Assembly (NCBI RefSeq): GCF_000715075.1 | Contig: NC_134102.1 | Location: 96,737,766-96,801,765, forward strand | DNA: 64,000 bases | Origin: Nicotiana tabacum | Taxonomy: Eukaryota; Streptophyta; Magnoliopsida; Solanales; Solanaceae | Direction of reading: 5' to 3' | Shown here: piece by piece, positions 35,450-46,403 of the stretch | Position numbering within the stretch: position 1 is the stretch's first letter | How the letters are laid out: every line of letters starts with the position of its first letter | Program-made: the position numbers and the translations under genes | Notes under the pieces: model-generated | What the model saw: the letters and a program-made list of their open reading frames with translations, nothing else | The model's database searches: none | Told to the model about the DNA's origin: nothing

Positions 35450-36183
35450 AGTTCAAAGGCTTATGTGATAGCTTGGCTGCAATTAAAAAGCCATTGGACG
35501 ATACAAGTAAAACTTTTCAACTAGCTAGGGGTTTTGGTGCTAAATATAAGGATTTCCGAACTGCTATGTTAGCAAAAGCCCCTTATCCTACTTATAATCA
35601 GTTTGCTGTATCCTTGCAATCTCATGAACAAATGATGATTAATGAAAGTGAGGAGAAAGATCACTTGCAGCCTCACCATGAACACACTTTCGTTGGACAA
35701 AGAGTAAGAGGACGACATCGTGGTGGAGGAAGGTTTAACTCGAGAGGACGAGGCTTTGCTCCAGCAGCGCGCCATGGTAATTACAGTGCTAGGCCAAACT
35801 TCAATGATAAAATATCGTACCAGCCGAAGGTAAATAATTATAGTGTCGATCCGCGTCAACAAAAGAAAGAACAAGTGATCATTTGCCAAATCTGTGGTAA
35901 GACTAATCACTCAGCCTTGGAATGTTGGAATTGGTTTGACCATTCTTTTCAACCCGAAGACCAACTTCCTAAGGCCCTTGCTGCAATGAAACTCGAACAT
36001 GAAGATTCTTCACTCTATGCTTATTCCAGAGCGACAACTCACATCCTAAACAATCCAGGTAAACTTGCCAAAACTACTTCATATAAGGGCAATGAATCTA
36101 TATTTGTAGGAAATGGTGACAGCCTTCCCATTTCTCACATTGGTGAAGGAAAACTAAAAACAACAGAGAGTAAATTTTCCTGA

Positions 36184-37410
36184 TATAAAGAAAAATTTAC
36201 TCTCTGTTGGACAACTGACTCATGGCAATCCTCGTTCCGTTAAATCTTTTGCTGATGATTTTGTGGTTAAGTAACAACAGGCAGGATACTTGCTAAAGGA
36301 TGCAAAAAGGGAGGACTTTATGCTCTTGAAGAAATAAATCAACAAGCTCTCCTCGCCTTTAAGAATAAAGCTTCGCAAAATATTTGGCACCAAAGGATGG
36401 GACATCCCCATTTGCGATATCTAAAGATTCTAAAGTCAAAACATTTGATAAATATTTCGAGTTGGGAAAAAACGTCCAGCAGTCTGTAGTAGTTGCCAAA
36501 TGGGAAAGAGCTGTCGAATTTCCTTTTCGTTATCAAATAACATTTCGAAATTTCCATTAGGTAAACTACATTGTGATTTATGGGCTCCAGCACCCATTTT
36601 ATCCTGTCAACATTTTAAATATTAATCAAATGAACTTGTTTGATTGGGACCGGAGTTTAAGAAAAAATAAAGACTTTTGTAATTTGTGGTCCTAAATAAT
36701 TCAAAAAGGGGTCCAAAATATTTGTGTATTTATAAAAGCTTCTCATTAAGGGTAGAATTGTAAGTTTAAGCAAAATTGTTTCCAAATTTAGAAATAAGTC
36801 ATTCTTTTTAGAACGGACCAAAAAGGAAATAGGTTTATATAAACTGGAACGGAGATAGTATGTTGTTATTGTCGACGATTGCAGGAGATACACATGGTTG
36901 TTTCGGTTGAGAAAAAAATCTGATTTTCTTAAAATATTTCTTAATTTTCAGAAAATGGTAGAAAATCAGTCTGTGCGTAAAATAAAAGTTCTTCAAAGTG
37001 ATGGAGGCGGAGAATTTGTTTCTACTGATTTTAAAAACCATCTGATTCACTGTGGAATTCATCACCAATTTTCATGTCCAAACACACCTGAGCAAAATGG
37101 TGTGGCAGAAAGGAAACATGGTCATATTGTAGAAACAGGGCTCACGCTACTTTTTCAAGCTTTTTTACCAACCAAATATTAGGTGGATGCTTTTCTTACA
37201 TCTGTTTATCTCATAAATCGTATGCCTTCTCAATCACTGAATATGGAAAGTCCATTCTTTAAATTATTCAATCACCATCTTGACTATGGTAGTTTAAGAA
37301 TTTTTGGTTGCAGGTGTTTTCCCTACCTTAGAGATTATGGAAAGAACAAATTTTCTAAGAAGACATATCCATGCATCTTTTTGGGATATAGTCCTATTCA
37401 AAAAGGATAG
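36184..37410 (+). pseudogene. Copia pre-integrase and integrase, decayed
   Basis: After stops, the pre-integrase block IWHQRMGHPHLR (about 36379-36415) and a cysteine pair CSSCQMGKSC (about 36480-36510) give the zinc region. The core begins LGKLHCDLWAPAP (about 36558-36595, first Asp) and is interrupted by a MITE-like insert. It resumes at about 36860 with VVIVDDCRRYTWLFRLR, then LQSDGGGEFVS (about 36990-37020, second Asp) and PEQNGVAERKHGHIV (about 37088-37130, Glu). YLINRMPSQ and FGCRCFPYLR follow. All three catalytic residues remain, but stops at about 36270, 37180 and elsewhere break the frame. Confidence 0.85.
36622..36858. mobile_element. MITE-like insertion in the copia integrase
   Basis: About 237 bp of non-coding AT-rich sequence splits the integrase between the first Asp region and VVIVDD. 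Both sides carry TA (36620-36621 and 36859-36860). The right end, reverse complemented, reads CTATCTCCGTTCCAG, like the CTCCCTCCGTTCC end of Stowaway-type MITEs. The left end does not show a clear inverted partner (GGGACCGGAG is in the same orientation), so the class is tentative. Confidence 0.6.
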
Positions 37411-38035
37411 AGATGTTTGGATCCTTCTACAAATAGGATTTATTTATCTAGACATGTTGTCTTTGATGCAACTATTTTTCCTTGTGCCTATAACAAAGAA
37501 AGTATATCGCAGGAGAATCTTGACGTCTCAACATTTTCCGACACTGATTCTTGGATACAAAAAGGGAAGAACAAACCTCAAAAGGAAAGCTCCGATGAAA
37601 AGATAAATGACCTCCATATGAAAAAAGGGGACCAACACATTGTACTGGATGACATCACAACAACTGATGATGCATAAGTCATGCCAGCTATATTTCCTGA
37701 CAAGAATAAAGATCATAGTCAAGCTGAAAATATTGAAGCTAGCCCTACAAATGATACCGAGAATAACATCACTAACTCTATCAATGTTAATGATTTACCT
37801 GATCCGAGTAATAGTCTAACCATTGATTTGAACACATCTTCTACAGGTTCAAGTCTTGATGTAGCACAAACAAATAAGCATCATATGATAACTCGTCGAA
37901 AACTTGATACTTAACCTGATCTTGACCCCATATTGGCTGAAAGCATTCAACAGCATCGAGAAAAGCCGATACATAAATCCTTGATCACTACCACGGCCAC
38001 TTCAGTACCAAAAAGTGTTAAAACGGCTCTCACTA
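37411..38035 (+). pseudogene. Copia linker between integrase and RT
   Basis: It begins RCLDPSTNRIYLSRHVVFDA, the usual copia block after integrase. A hydrophilic Asp/Asn/Ser-rich linker follows (37560-37900) and HMITRRKLDT at about 37885-37914. PKSVKTALT at about 38010-38036 is the first residue block before RT. Confidence 0.78.
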
Positions 38036-38039
38036 CCTC

Positions 38040-38517
38040 ATGGAGACAATTACATGGAACAACCTCCTCGCTTTAAGGACCCTCAACATCCAAACCATGT
38101 TTGCAAACTGCGCACAAGTCACTTTATGGTCTTAAACAAGCTCCTAGAGCTTGGTTTGATCGTTTATCAAAATTGCTTATTTATATTTGGTTTAAATGCA
38201 GTCAAGCTGATCCTTCTCTCTTTACATTACATAAAGAAAGTATTACTGTACTAATGTTAATTTATAGTGATGATATTATTCTCACAGGAAACAATGACAT
38301 ACTTTTAGAGGATCTTATCAAGAAACTACAATCTGAATTCTCTCTCAAGGATCTTGGCCAACTTCATTACTTCCTTGGCCTCGAAGTCCAATATTTCCCT
38401 GGAGGAATCACTATTTCCCAAAGTAGGTACGCAAAGGAACTACTAGATAGAGTCAAGCTCACAAATTGTTCTCACATCAATAATTCCAAGGCATTAAAAT
38501 CGCAGCCGTCACCTTAA
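38040..38517 (+). pseudogene. Copia reverse transcriptase, N-terminal half deleted
   Basis: The RT reads MEQPPRFKDPQHPNHVCKL, then KSLYGLKQAPRAWFDRLSK (about 38116-38175). The catalytic block LIYSDDIILTG (about 38255-38290) keeps both Asp residues. LKDLGQLHYFLGLEVQYFPG and ISQSRYAKELLDRV follow. The region that normally lies between SVKTALT and MEQPPGF, about 130-150 residues including the fingers and first part of the palm, is missing. The join is near 38036-38050. Confidence 0.85.
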
Positions 38518-38524
38518 GGCTCAA

Positions 38525-39243
38525 AAACCATTGATCCAACAGAGTATCGAAGCTTAGTAGGTGCTCTCCAATACCTCACCTACACTCGACCTGACATTGT
38601 TCATGCAGTCAACAAAGTCTGCCAATATTTCCAGTATCCGAGGGAAGAACATATGAGAGCCGTCAAAAGAATTCTTCGATATCTAAAAGGAACGACAGAC
38701 TACAGCCTTAAATTCCTTTCTCAAAGTCCATTCAAACTTTATGGGTATTGTGATGCATATTGGGCAGGTTGTCCGGATACAAGGAGAAGTACTTCAGGAT
38801 TTTGCATATTTCTAGGTGCTAATTGTATTTCATGGTCCTCCAAGAAACAACCAACAGTGTCTCGATCTAGCACAGAAGGAGAATATTGATCCATGGCATC
38901 TACGACGGCTGAATTGGTTTGGATAACTTTTCTCCTTCGAGACATCGGTATTCCACTACATCACTCACCTCAGCATTTTTGAGATAATAAAAGTGCATTG
39001 TAAATGTCAATTAATCCAGTGTTTCATGCTCGAGCCAAGCATATTGAGATAGACTATCATTTCGTTCAAGAAAAGGTTGCTCTTGGCGCACTCACTACAC
39101 AATATATTCCTTCTGAGCTTCAAATTGCAGACATATTTACGAAACCTCTTCCAAAGCTTCCCTTCCGATCATTTCGAGCCAAGCTAGAAGTACATTCAAT
39201 CATTACCTCCAGCTTGAAAAACGGTGAAAAGGAAAGCAGTTGA
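38525..39243 (+). pseudogene. Copia RNase H and C-terminus
   Basis: Consecutive copia motifs are [57 protein letters not shown] (about 38740-38800) and [20 protein letters not shown] stop replaces the next residue. ASTTAELVWITFLLRDIGI, then HIEIDYHFVQEKVALG and IADIFTKPLPK (about 39128-39160) follow. The frame ends beside the purine-rich GGTGAAAAGGAAAG at the 3' LTR. Stops at about 38887, 38981 and 39001 inactivate it. Confidence 0.88.
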
Positions 39244-39552
39244 ATTATGTCAAGCAGTTGAATTATGTCAAGCAGTTGAATTACAACTAAGGAATATGTC
39301 AACTAAGGAAAGAAGTTGAATCCACTATTCTGAATGAAGCCAATAAGGAAACAAAGAAACGCCCTTTTTATACATGGAAAGAGAGATTCTGCAAGACCAA
39401 TTCAAGCCATTGAAGAATCTTTTCCAATTTCTCTCTTATAGCCGTTGGCTTTTCCTTACCTTTTCATTTCCAACCTCTTGTGTATATAAAATGATATCTT
39501 GTATGAAAAAAATAGAATAGGAATGAGATTATTATATGTTCAAATCTCTTCA
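39225..39552 (+). repeat. 3' LTR of the copia element
   Basis: TGAAAAGGAAAGC...TCTCTTCA, 328 bp. Near its start AGCAGTTGAATTATGTCA is repeated in tandem (39235-39280), more copies than in the 5' LTR. Confidence 0.92.
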
Positions 39553-39557
39553 CGAGG

Positions 39558-40465
39558 ACACATGCTTGGGTTTCTGATTCAAGAATATATAAAAGAATAC
39601 CAATAATCACCGAAGAAAACAAATCATATTTGTTTTTGGTTGTTGAGCACTTCATTTGAACCAATAGAAGAAGCGGAGTATCAAAATTACTACGGAGCTG
39701 AGCATAATAGGCCAGTTGGGAATTGAATTTAAAGTAGCTCTCAACTTTACAACCTATGTTATGTTTGTACAACCTGTTAATAGGTCTTTGAAAAGTTTCA
39801 CTATTCTCCGGTTTACATGTATGCAGGTGCCTGGTATGGAAGTTTTAGAAGATTGTCTTTGTTTGGTAGTGGTACAGTGGCATCAGCTGATATTGAAGCA
39901 ACATATGTTGTAGGCAAGACTTCAATTTTGAAAGGATTTGAATTACATGATCGACCTGTTATTGCATCTGTTGAACCAGCCGAAAAATCAGTTAGGGTGG
40001 AGAAGCACGAATAGGAGTTACGAGTGGAAAATCCTATGTGCGATGAGCAGACTGCTAAGCTAGACACGAACACTTCTCATATTGTAGCTACACGTGATGG
40101 CGAGGTGGAATTTGGGTGAGATCGTTGCTACAACAGCTGGGCAAAATTCTAAGGATCAGGGCCAGTACACTAGGGAGGTAAAAACAACTATTGTAATAGG
40201 TACAACAAATATATCTGCTACTGTTGAAGCTGGTGCACAAACCGCTTGTTTGGAAGCTGCATCTGTTAATGTTGAGGACCAGGACAACGTTTCAAATTCA
40301 TCTAATGGTGAGGGATTACATAGGAGTGCAGCTGGGGTGGATTGGACACTGGTGCTAAGGTCACCTACCAGGCATAATACAACTCCAAACCTGAGGAATA
40401 GCAGCAGAAATCTGCAACCTATATGAAATGGTTTGTCACTGGTAATAAGTAGAACAACCTCCCAC
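39558..40465 (+). other. CACTA interior with unassigned plus-strand frames
   Basis: Two neighbouring plus-strand open stretches, 39817-40014 (YAGAWYGSFRRLSLFGSG...) and 40094-40426 (...VDWTLVLRSPTRHNTT...), are longer than expected for this composition. They oppose the CACTA transcription direction. I do not recognise either. They may be captured host-gene fragments or chance frames. Confidence 0.3.
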
Positions 40466-40636
40466 AAATTTCCATCCTCTGCAACCTATAGCAAACATGT
40501 TTAGAACCTAATTAGGGGTAAAGATGTGGATCACTCCATTAATTTTAGTTCTAATTAAATTTCCATCCTCTGCAACCTATAGCAAACATGTTTAGAACCT
40601 AACTAGGGGTAAAGATGTGGATCACTCCATTAATGG
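40466..40636. repeat. 91-bp-period tandem duplication
   Basis: ATTTCCATCCTCTGCAACC begins near 40467 and again near 40558. About 80 bases of each copy match with a single visible difference (AATTAGG against AACTAGG), so the duplication is young. Confidence 0.85.
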
Positions 40637-40693
40637 GGATGTACAGAATATATTTTAAGAAAACCATTGTCTGAAATTTAATTAGAACTAAAA
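40543..40693. repeat. Perfect 20-bp inverted repeat
   Basis: TTTTAGTTCTAATTAAATTT (40543-40562) and its exact reverse complement (40674-40693) enclose 111 bases that include the second copy of the 91-bp duplication. Confidence 0.85.
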
Positions 40694-40931
40694 ACCTATC
40701 AAAAAGAAAAACTTAAATGGCAAGTTAATATATTTAAATATGTTTGCTACTTTCTTTCCTTGTTTACAAGAAGGAAACTCCTAGGCAGGCTGTAATAGAA
40801 ATGTTCAACACATGCTAGTGTGTCTTGTACTTCTAAAAATTATCACAACCTTTGGTGATATCAACAACAATGAGAAAAGGAAATATATAAAAGCAAGAAG
40901 CATCCGTGGTAAGCCCAAATAAAACAACAAA

Positions 40932-42524
40932 TTAATAAAAATCGAAGGAGGAAAACTCAAACAGTAACGACGAAGGACAAAGATGAGTAGTACCATGAGA
41001 AGGTTGAGCATTTTCAGCAATACTAGGCATTCTTGATGTTTGTGGTACTCGTTCATGTCCACTATTGGCGTCGGGGATCTAATAAATATTAACATATTAG
41101 ATAATAATACTTTTATATGATTGGAATTTCATTAAAAATATCTAAAGTTTATGAAATTGAGTTACCTGTTCACCTAAGGTGCCATTGCTACTTTGAGGCA
41201 TAGATGCATTAGGAGTATATTTGCGCATTAATTGTCTCATTTGGATTAATGTTGATTGCATCTTCTCCTGATTTTGTTTTATCATATTCATTTCTTCATT
41301 TTGTTTCTCCTTTAACTCGATTATCTCTTGTTCTAAATTTGTATAACCTCATTAGAAGCATCATCTGCAATAATATTTCCTAAGGATGACCTACTACCCC
41401 ATAGAACAGAAGGAGTTGGACCAAGTCCTAAACCACAAACATACCCATTTTTTTTCATTTTCCAATACCTGAGAATACACATCGCCTTCCCAAGCAACAC
41501 TACAAGGAGGTTGCTCAGTAGATCTCTCACTATTGCTCATCCTTTCATTTATCATTTCCTGACCATAAAATACACAATAAATCCATTTTAGAATTCATGA
41601 ATAGGAAAAAATTGCACCTTGTTTGATGGAGTCATCAAACAAAAAAAATAAAAGAAAGAAAAAATCTTACGATTGTCTTTGCAGAATCATCATCCAATGG
41701 CCTACCATACTTATGTTTTTTATGAGTTAATATGAAAATTTCTGCTCGTGTAGGTTCTATCCCGTTTATAGCCTAATATAATAAAAGTGATATCATATAT
41801 ACATGACAAACAAAGTTTAAAATATTATAGTTTGTAATTTTCACAGGTTTACTTGCTCATTCATCAAGGTAACAATACGTGTGGATCCTCCTATGTGAGG
41901 CCTCGTTTGCTTGGCACTATTATTTCTATTTGCTTGGGTACGTCTTTGTCATTGAAACATTAAAACAATATCTTATAAATATAAATTGAGCATAACAAAA
42001 CCCATAACGCTATAAAAATGAGCTAGGAGAATTTTCAAGCTTGATTCCTTAGCTTTATTAGAAAGCCAATAAGAGACAAGACCACTCCATTGATCCCTCG
42101 GTATGCGACTTGGTCTATTTTTTAGCAAAGCGTCTTTAGTCTTATATTTTTGCGCATACTCATGTAACGACCTGATCGGTCGTTTTAAGAGTTATAGCCC
42201 CGATCCCATATTTACTGCTTCCCTCGTATTTTTTCTGCTTATGTGACTTGTCGGGAGGTTTTGTTCGTAGTTTCGGAGTGTTTTGGGACACTAAGTCCCT
42301 AAAACGGAAGCTTAAGTAATCAAAATTTCTCCAATCATCTACATGTAGAGGTGCTAGTTCTGGAGTTCTGGAAATAATTCCTAGAAAACTAGCAATCTTT
42401 CGACCCTCTTTCACAATAGCTTGGTTACGATTATTAAACGGCACATCAATTGTCTTCCCCGACGGAAGTTTCCAAATATCTTTCAGTAAAGTAGGACCAC
42501 GAACCTTTTTTGCTTCTAAATTAC
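40932..42524 (-). pseudogene. Ptta/En-Spm (TnpA-like) CACTA protein gene, 3' exons, disrupted
   Basis: Exons on the minus strand keep GT-AG borders. 42524-42319: KKVRGPTLLKDIWKLPSGK, IDVPFNNRNQAIVKEGRK, HVDDWRNFD, then interrupted by an LTR fragment (42163-42318). 42162 to about 42030: YKTKDALLKNRPSRIPRDQW, SGLVSYWLSNKAKE. About 41955-41853: SAKQTRPHIGGSTRIVTLMN. 41772-41671: NGIEPTRAEIFILTHKKH, GRPLDDDSAKTIV. 41558-41166: PPCSVAWEGDVYSQVLEN, then after a shift GYVCGLGLGPTPSVLWGSRS and a coiled-coil-like tail. 41078-40932: IPDANSGHERVPQTSRMPSI to a TAA. This is the plant transposase family Ptta/En/Spm, thought to bind DNA in CACTA elements. The 5' exons were not found. Confidence 0.8.
42163..42318 (+). 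repeat. LTR fragment inside a Ptta exon
   Basis: It starts TGTAACGACCTGATCGGTCG, the LTR start type seen at 43306 and 54154, and ends after about 155 bp. On the minus strand the exon frame reads through it by chance, giving a misleading hybrid frame at 42160-42549. About 45 residues expected after RNFD are missing. Confidence 0.75.
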
Positions 42525-43305
42525 CTATAATGAAAAAGATATAAATCATCTGATGACATCAAGAATCCTAACTCTAGATACTTTAATATTACACTACTGA
42601 AAGAGACTAGCAAAGCAGGAATATTACTATAAATGTTACAACAATGTCAAGGAATTACAACTGCTCATATTGGAACTAATGTTAAGGCTGTAGGAAATCA
42701 AGAATCATCACATGAAACGAAGCAAGCAACTGATCCTAATGACGAAGTTCTGTTAGTTTCACAATGTGCAACACAACCAAAAGATGCAGACACAATGAAC
42801 TTTATGTAGATTCTCCCCTTGCTATGCGACAAAAATACAAATAAACAACAAAAGAGTGTCCTAATAAGTTAAAAGAAGTTATCTTCAAGGTTGCTATAAG
42901 TACAAAAGCCAAGAGAAGAACAACTGTGTAGTCGTCCCTCTACTGTTGTTGCACAACTATGCGGTTGTTCTTCTGCAGTTGATCATTAGTTTAAGTATAA
43001 ACTCATGATCCCCAACATACATCTTAATAGTTAACAAAGAGAAACCACATCTCTTGTCTTCAAGATAAACTAATTTATCAGTTGTATAATAGGGAAGTTA
43101 CAAATTATTAATAGACGGTCTAAGGATTTGGATCTCTAAGGTTAACCTTTGAGAATATACAGAACAATAATGATGCTATGATAATCTTATCCTTGTCAAA
43201 GGCCATAAAATGTACCGTTAACATCCTTTACACTACCACTGGATCCACGAGGAGCTTTCAGTTTACCAAATAATTGAACAAAAGCCAAGGTTTGGAGTTG
43301 TTTAT
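42525..43305. other. CACTA interior, mostly unreadable
   Basis: AT-rich sequence between the Ptta exons and the LTR insertion. A plus-strand stretch (about 42645-42810) reads GITTAHIGTNVKAVGNQESS and ends NFM with a stop. It is not recognised. The TTGTTGCACAACTATGCGG patch near 42948 is locally palindromic. Confidence 0.35.
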
Positions 43306-44845
43306 TGTAATGACCCGACCGGTCGTTTTGAGCTCTAGCGCATCGTTCGGCGGTTTGAGGTTTTGAGTAGCCTCACTTCAAGTTTTATGACTTAAGTTGG
43401 AAGACTTGACTAAGGTCTGACTTTTGAGTAAACGACCTCGGAATCGAAATTTGAAGGTTTCAACAGGTTCGTATGATGATTTTGGTCTTAGGAGCGTGTC
43501 CGGATGTCGATTTAGAGGTCTGTGGGTAATTTCGGCATCATTTGGCGAAAGTTGGAGATTTGGATGATTTTGGGAAGTTTGACCGGGAGTGGACTTTTTG
43601 ACATCGGGGTCGGATTCTGATTCCGAAAGTGGGAGTAGGTCCGTAATGTCAACTATGACTTATGTGCAAAATTTGAAGTCAATCGAACTTGATTTGATAT
43701 GATTCGTCGAAGTTTGGAAGTTTGGAAGTTTGAAAGTCAAAGAAGGATTTTGACCGTCGATTCATAGTTTTTATGTTGTTTGGCATGATTTGAGGCCTCG
43801 ACTAAGTTCCTAATGTGTTTCGGAATGCGTTGGTATAATTGGTTAAGGTCTCGAGGGACTCGAGTGGATTTCGGAGGGTTAACAGATCAAGTTTGGGCTT
43901 GGGGGAAAAGCAGAGGCAACTGATGTCTGGTGCAATCGCACCTGTGAGAAAAGGGCCGCAGGTGCGAGACCACAGAAGAGGCCCAGGGGTTACAGATGCG
44001 GAATGGAGTGAGGGTGGATGGATTTGCAGGTGCGAGTAAATTGCCACACTTGTGGGCTCATAGATACGGGCGGGGGAATGAAGAAGCGGGAGCTTGGCTG
44101 AGGGGAAAGGCCCCAAAAGCGGCAGTTTGTGCGCAGAATTGCATTTTGGCATACAGAAGCGGAGATGGCCCAGGTGAGGGACGTTCGCAGAAGCGAGTTT
44201 TTACTCTGAAAAGCGAAGCCGCAGATGCGGCAATTCTGTCAGAAGAAGCGAAAACTAGGCAAAACATAAGGGATCGAACTTGGTCATTTCATCATATTAG
44301 TTTGAGATTTTTAGAGCTCGGTTCTTGGGCGATTTTTAAGAGTTTCTTTATATAATACAAGGTACGTAATTTTTCACTTGTTGTGAGCTAAATGTAAGGT
44401 TTATATGTTGATTTAAGGAGGAAAATTTGGGGAAATTTGGGATTTTGGTAGAAAAATCTAGAAATTGGTATTTATGGATTTTGACCATGGAATTTGACAT
44501 GGAATTTGGAATAAGTTATATATTTTAGTTCGTGGTATTATGGGTAAAGTTATTTTCGAAAACTTTACGGAATCCAGGCACGTGATCCCGAGGTTTAATT
44601 TTATAGATTTTGAGAGCGGAGTTGAGAATTATTTAAATTAATTAATTATGAGTATTAGAGTATATTTTGATTGGTTTGTACCTTGTTAGAACAATTTTGG
44701 ACCGACAGGCATTGGTTTGAGGCGTTAGAGAGGCTTTGGAGTCGGTTATAGAACGTCAAAGGGAGGTAAGTCTCGTGTCTAACTCTGTGAGGGAGAAACT
44801 ACCCCTAGGTGATAATTATTGTTATGTGCAACCAGTTGTGGGTGC

Positions 44846-44879
44846 TACGTATACACGAGGTGACGAGAGTCCGTACGTA
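44846..44879. other. LTR hairpin, copy 3 (opposite orientation)
   Basis: The arms TACGTA (44846-44851) and TACGTA (44874-44879) enclose ACGAGGTGACGAGAGT. The reverse complement of this, ACTCTCGTCACCTCGT, matches the loop of the hairpins at 1480, 18485 and 46404. The pairing is shorter (6-7 bp). Confidence 0.5.
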
Positions 44880-45793
44880 ACTAAAGCATGTTATGTTCGT
44901 GTAGACTTAGGATCTTATCCTGTGATATTTGAATTATTTGAACTCATTATGCTGGCTTAACTAATTAAAGTTATAACTGAGTTTGAATTAGAAATAAACG
45001 TATGTATAATAGGCCAAGCCTTAACACTTTGAATTTTGGGCAGGTAAATTGAGAAGTGGTAAAGATTATAATCGATTTATGCCCATATGTTATATTATAA
45101 ATGTGTGTCTCGTAATTCGGGAACTTCCTTCCCTTTCTTGTAGAGAGGGCCGAAAGCCTCGATAGTATATAGATGCATCTATTTGTCACAACCCAAAATT
45201 CTCACCTTCGGACCGTGATGGCGCCTAACATTTCACTTGCTAGGCAAGCCAACGTTAGAATAATATTTTTAAACGTATTAATAACAAGAAAACAAATGCG
45301 GAAGTAAAGTTTGAAATATAGTAAAATAATCCATCAAACAACGGTGTCTAAATACCATCCCAGAATTGGTGTCATAAGTGCACGAGCTTCTAGAATAAAT
45401 ATAAATAAAAGTCTGAATAAAGTAAAGCTGTCTGAAAATAAACATACAGCTAAAGTGAAATAGACGGGGACTTCAGAACTGCGGACGCCATGCAGTTATA
45501 CCTCAAGTCTCCTCTGGTAGCTGAAATCCGAGCAAGTCTATGGTACGCCGCTGGGACCAACTCCAAAATCTGCACAAGAAGTGCAGAGTGTAGTATCAGT
45601 ACAACCGACCCCATGTACTGGTAAGTGCTGAGCCTAACCTCGACGAAGTAGTGACGAGGCTAAGGCGGGTCACTTACATTACCTGTACGCAATATTAGAT
45701 ACAACAACAATAATAGAAATAAATCAAGTAACTCATTTATAATAATTGAAGCCAACTCAGCAGTCATAACCAATTATCATTTCCATCAATTCA

Positions 45794-46060
45794 GTTGCAG
45801 TGTGCAACCCGCTCTCACAATATATTCACATTCAATTTTGTTGCAGCGTGCAACCCGCTCTCCAATATTGACTTTTAATAAGTCTGTTGCGGCGTGCAAC
45901 CCGATCCTCCAATATTGACTTTTAATAAGTCTGTTGCGGCGTGCAACCCGATCCTCCAATATATACTTTTAATAAGTCTATTGCGGCGTGCAACCCGGTC
46001 GTCCAATATATTCATTATAATCAACCATGTTGCGGCATGCAGCCCGCTCCTCCAACATTT
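45794..46060. repeat. Tandem repeats of about 47 bp inside the solo LTR
   Basis: Six units each begin with a form of GTTGCGGCGTGCAACCCG (near 45794, 45841, 45889, 45936, 45983 and 46029). The two middle units are almost identical, including ACTTTTAATAAGTCT. Each unit start, TTGCGGCGTGCAA, is itself a short imperfect palindrome. Confidence 0.8.
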
Positions 46061-46403
46061 TCATTTATCAATTCTTATAGAAAATTTTTTCCCAATAAAT
46101 GTAATAATTAATATAAAATTACAAGACAACAAGCATACAATAAATATGGTTTAATTATGAAGCAAACAATGACAAATAGCAAATTATTATGGAAATCAGG
46201 GAGCAAATAGGCAGTTTAATATTTAATATGCTAAATGTCAAATAACAATTAAGGCACATAATTCAAATAGCATGTAACAATTAATGCAGGAATTCAAGAA
46301 TTTATAGTTGCAAAGAATAAGTGAGAAATAATTATTATAATAATTAATTTATGATTAAAAATAATTTATGATTTTTCAAGTAAGCAGGTAAACAATTAAT
46401 TTG

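Larger units (their letters stand above)
32524..36183 (+). pseudogene. Copia gag and protease start, split by a nested element
   Basis: The start MANSNQQMQEPSLSLQTLH at 32524 runs into a stop. A shifted frame from about 32592 gives LDTSNFLLWRSQIEPLIRSI, NDVLLTAWLLRNIETDVL and HQVWQSIE, the copia gag domain, up to 32978. A nested element then intervenes, and the same frame resumes at 35450 (KGLCDSLAAIKKPLDD). There follow an Arg/Gly-rich region (about 35700-35770) and a CX2CX4HX4C knuckle, CQICGKTNHSALEC, at 35884-35925. The protease start reads YSRATTHILNNPGKL near 36018 where DSGATTHI is usual: the catalytic DSG is gone. A stop ends the frame at 36183. Confidence 0.85.
32175..39552 (+). mobile_element. 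Complete Ty1/copia retrotransposon, decayed, with nested insertions
   Basis: This plus-strand element is 7378 bp including its insertions. LTRs lie at 32175-32478 and 39225-39552, the primer site at 32479-32490, and a perfect 5-bp target duplication CGAGG flanks it. The order gag, protease, integrase, RT, RNase H is that of copia. Short LTRs and the RNase H sequence suggest an Ale-like clade (inference). A second LTR element (32979-35449) lies inside gag and a MITE-like insert (36622-36858) inside integrase. Most of the N-terminal half of RT is deleted. Element cannot be autonomous. Confidence 0.93.

Noticed and set aside
42592..42600. CACTACTG as another CACTA terminus
   Set aside because: It lacks the following ACAAAA and has no subterminal repeats; it lies next to Ptta exons.
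45794..46060. Spaced repeats as a CRISPR-like array
   Set aside because: Plant LTR context; the spacers are themselves similar, so this is an ordinary tandem array.
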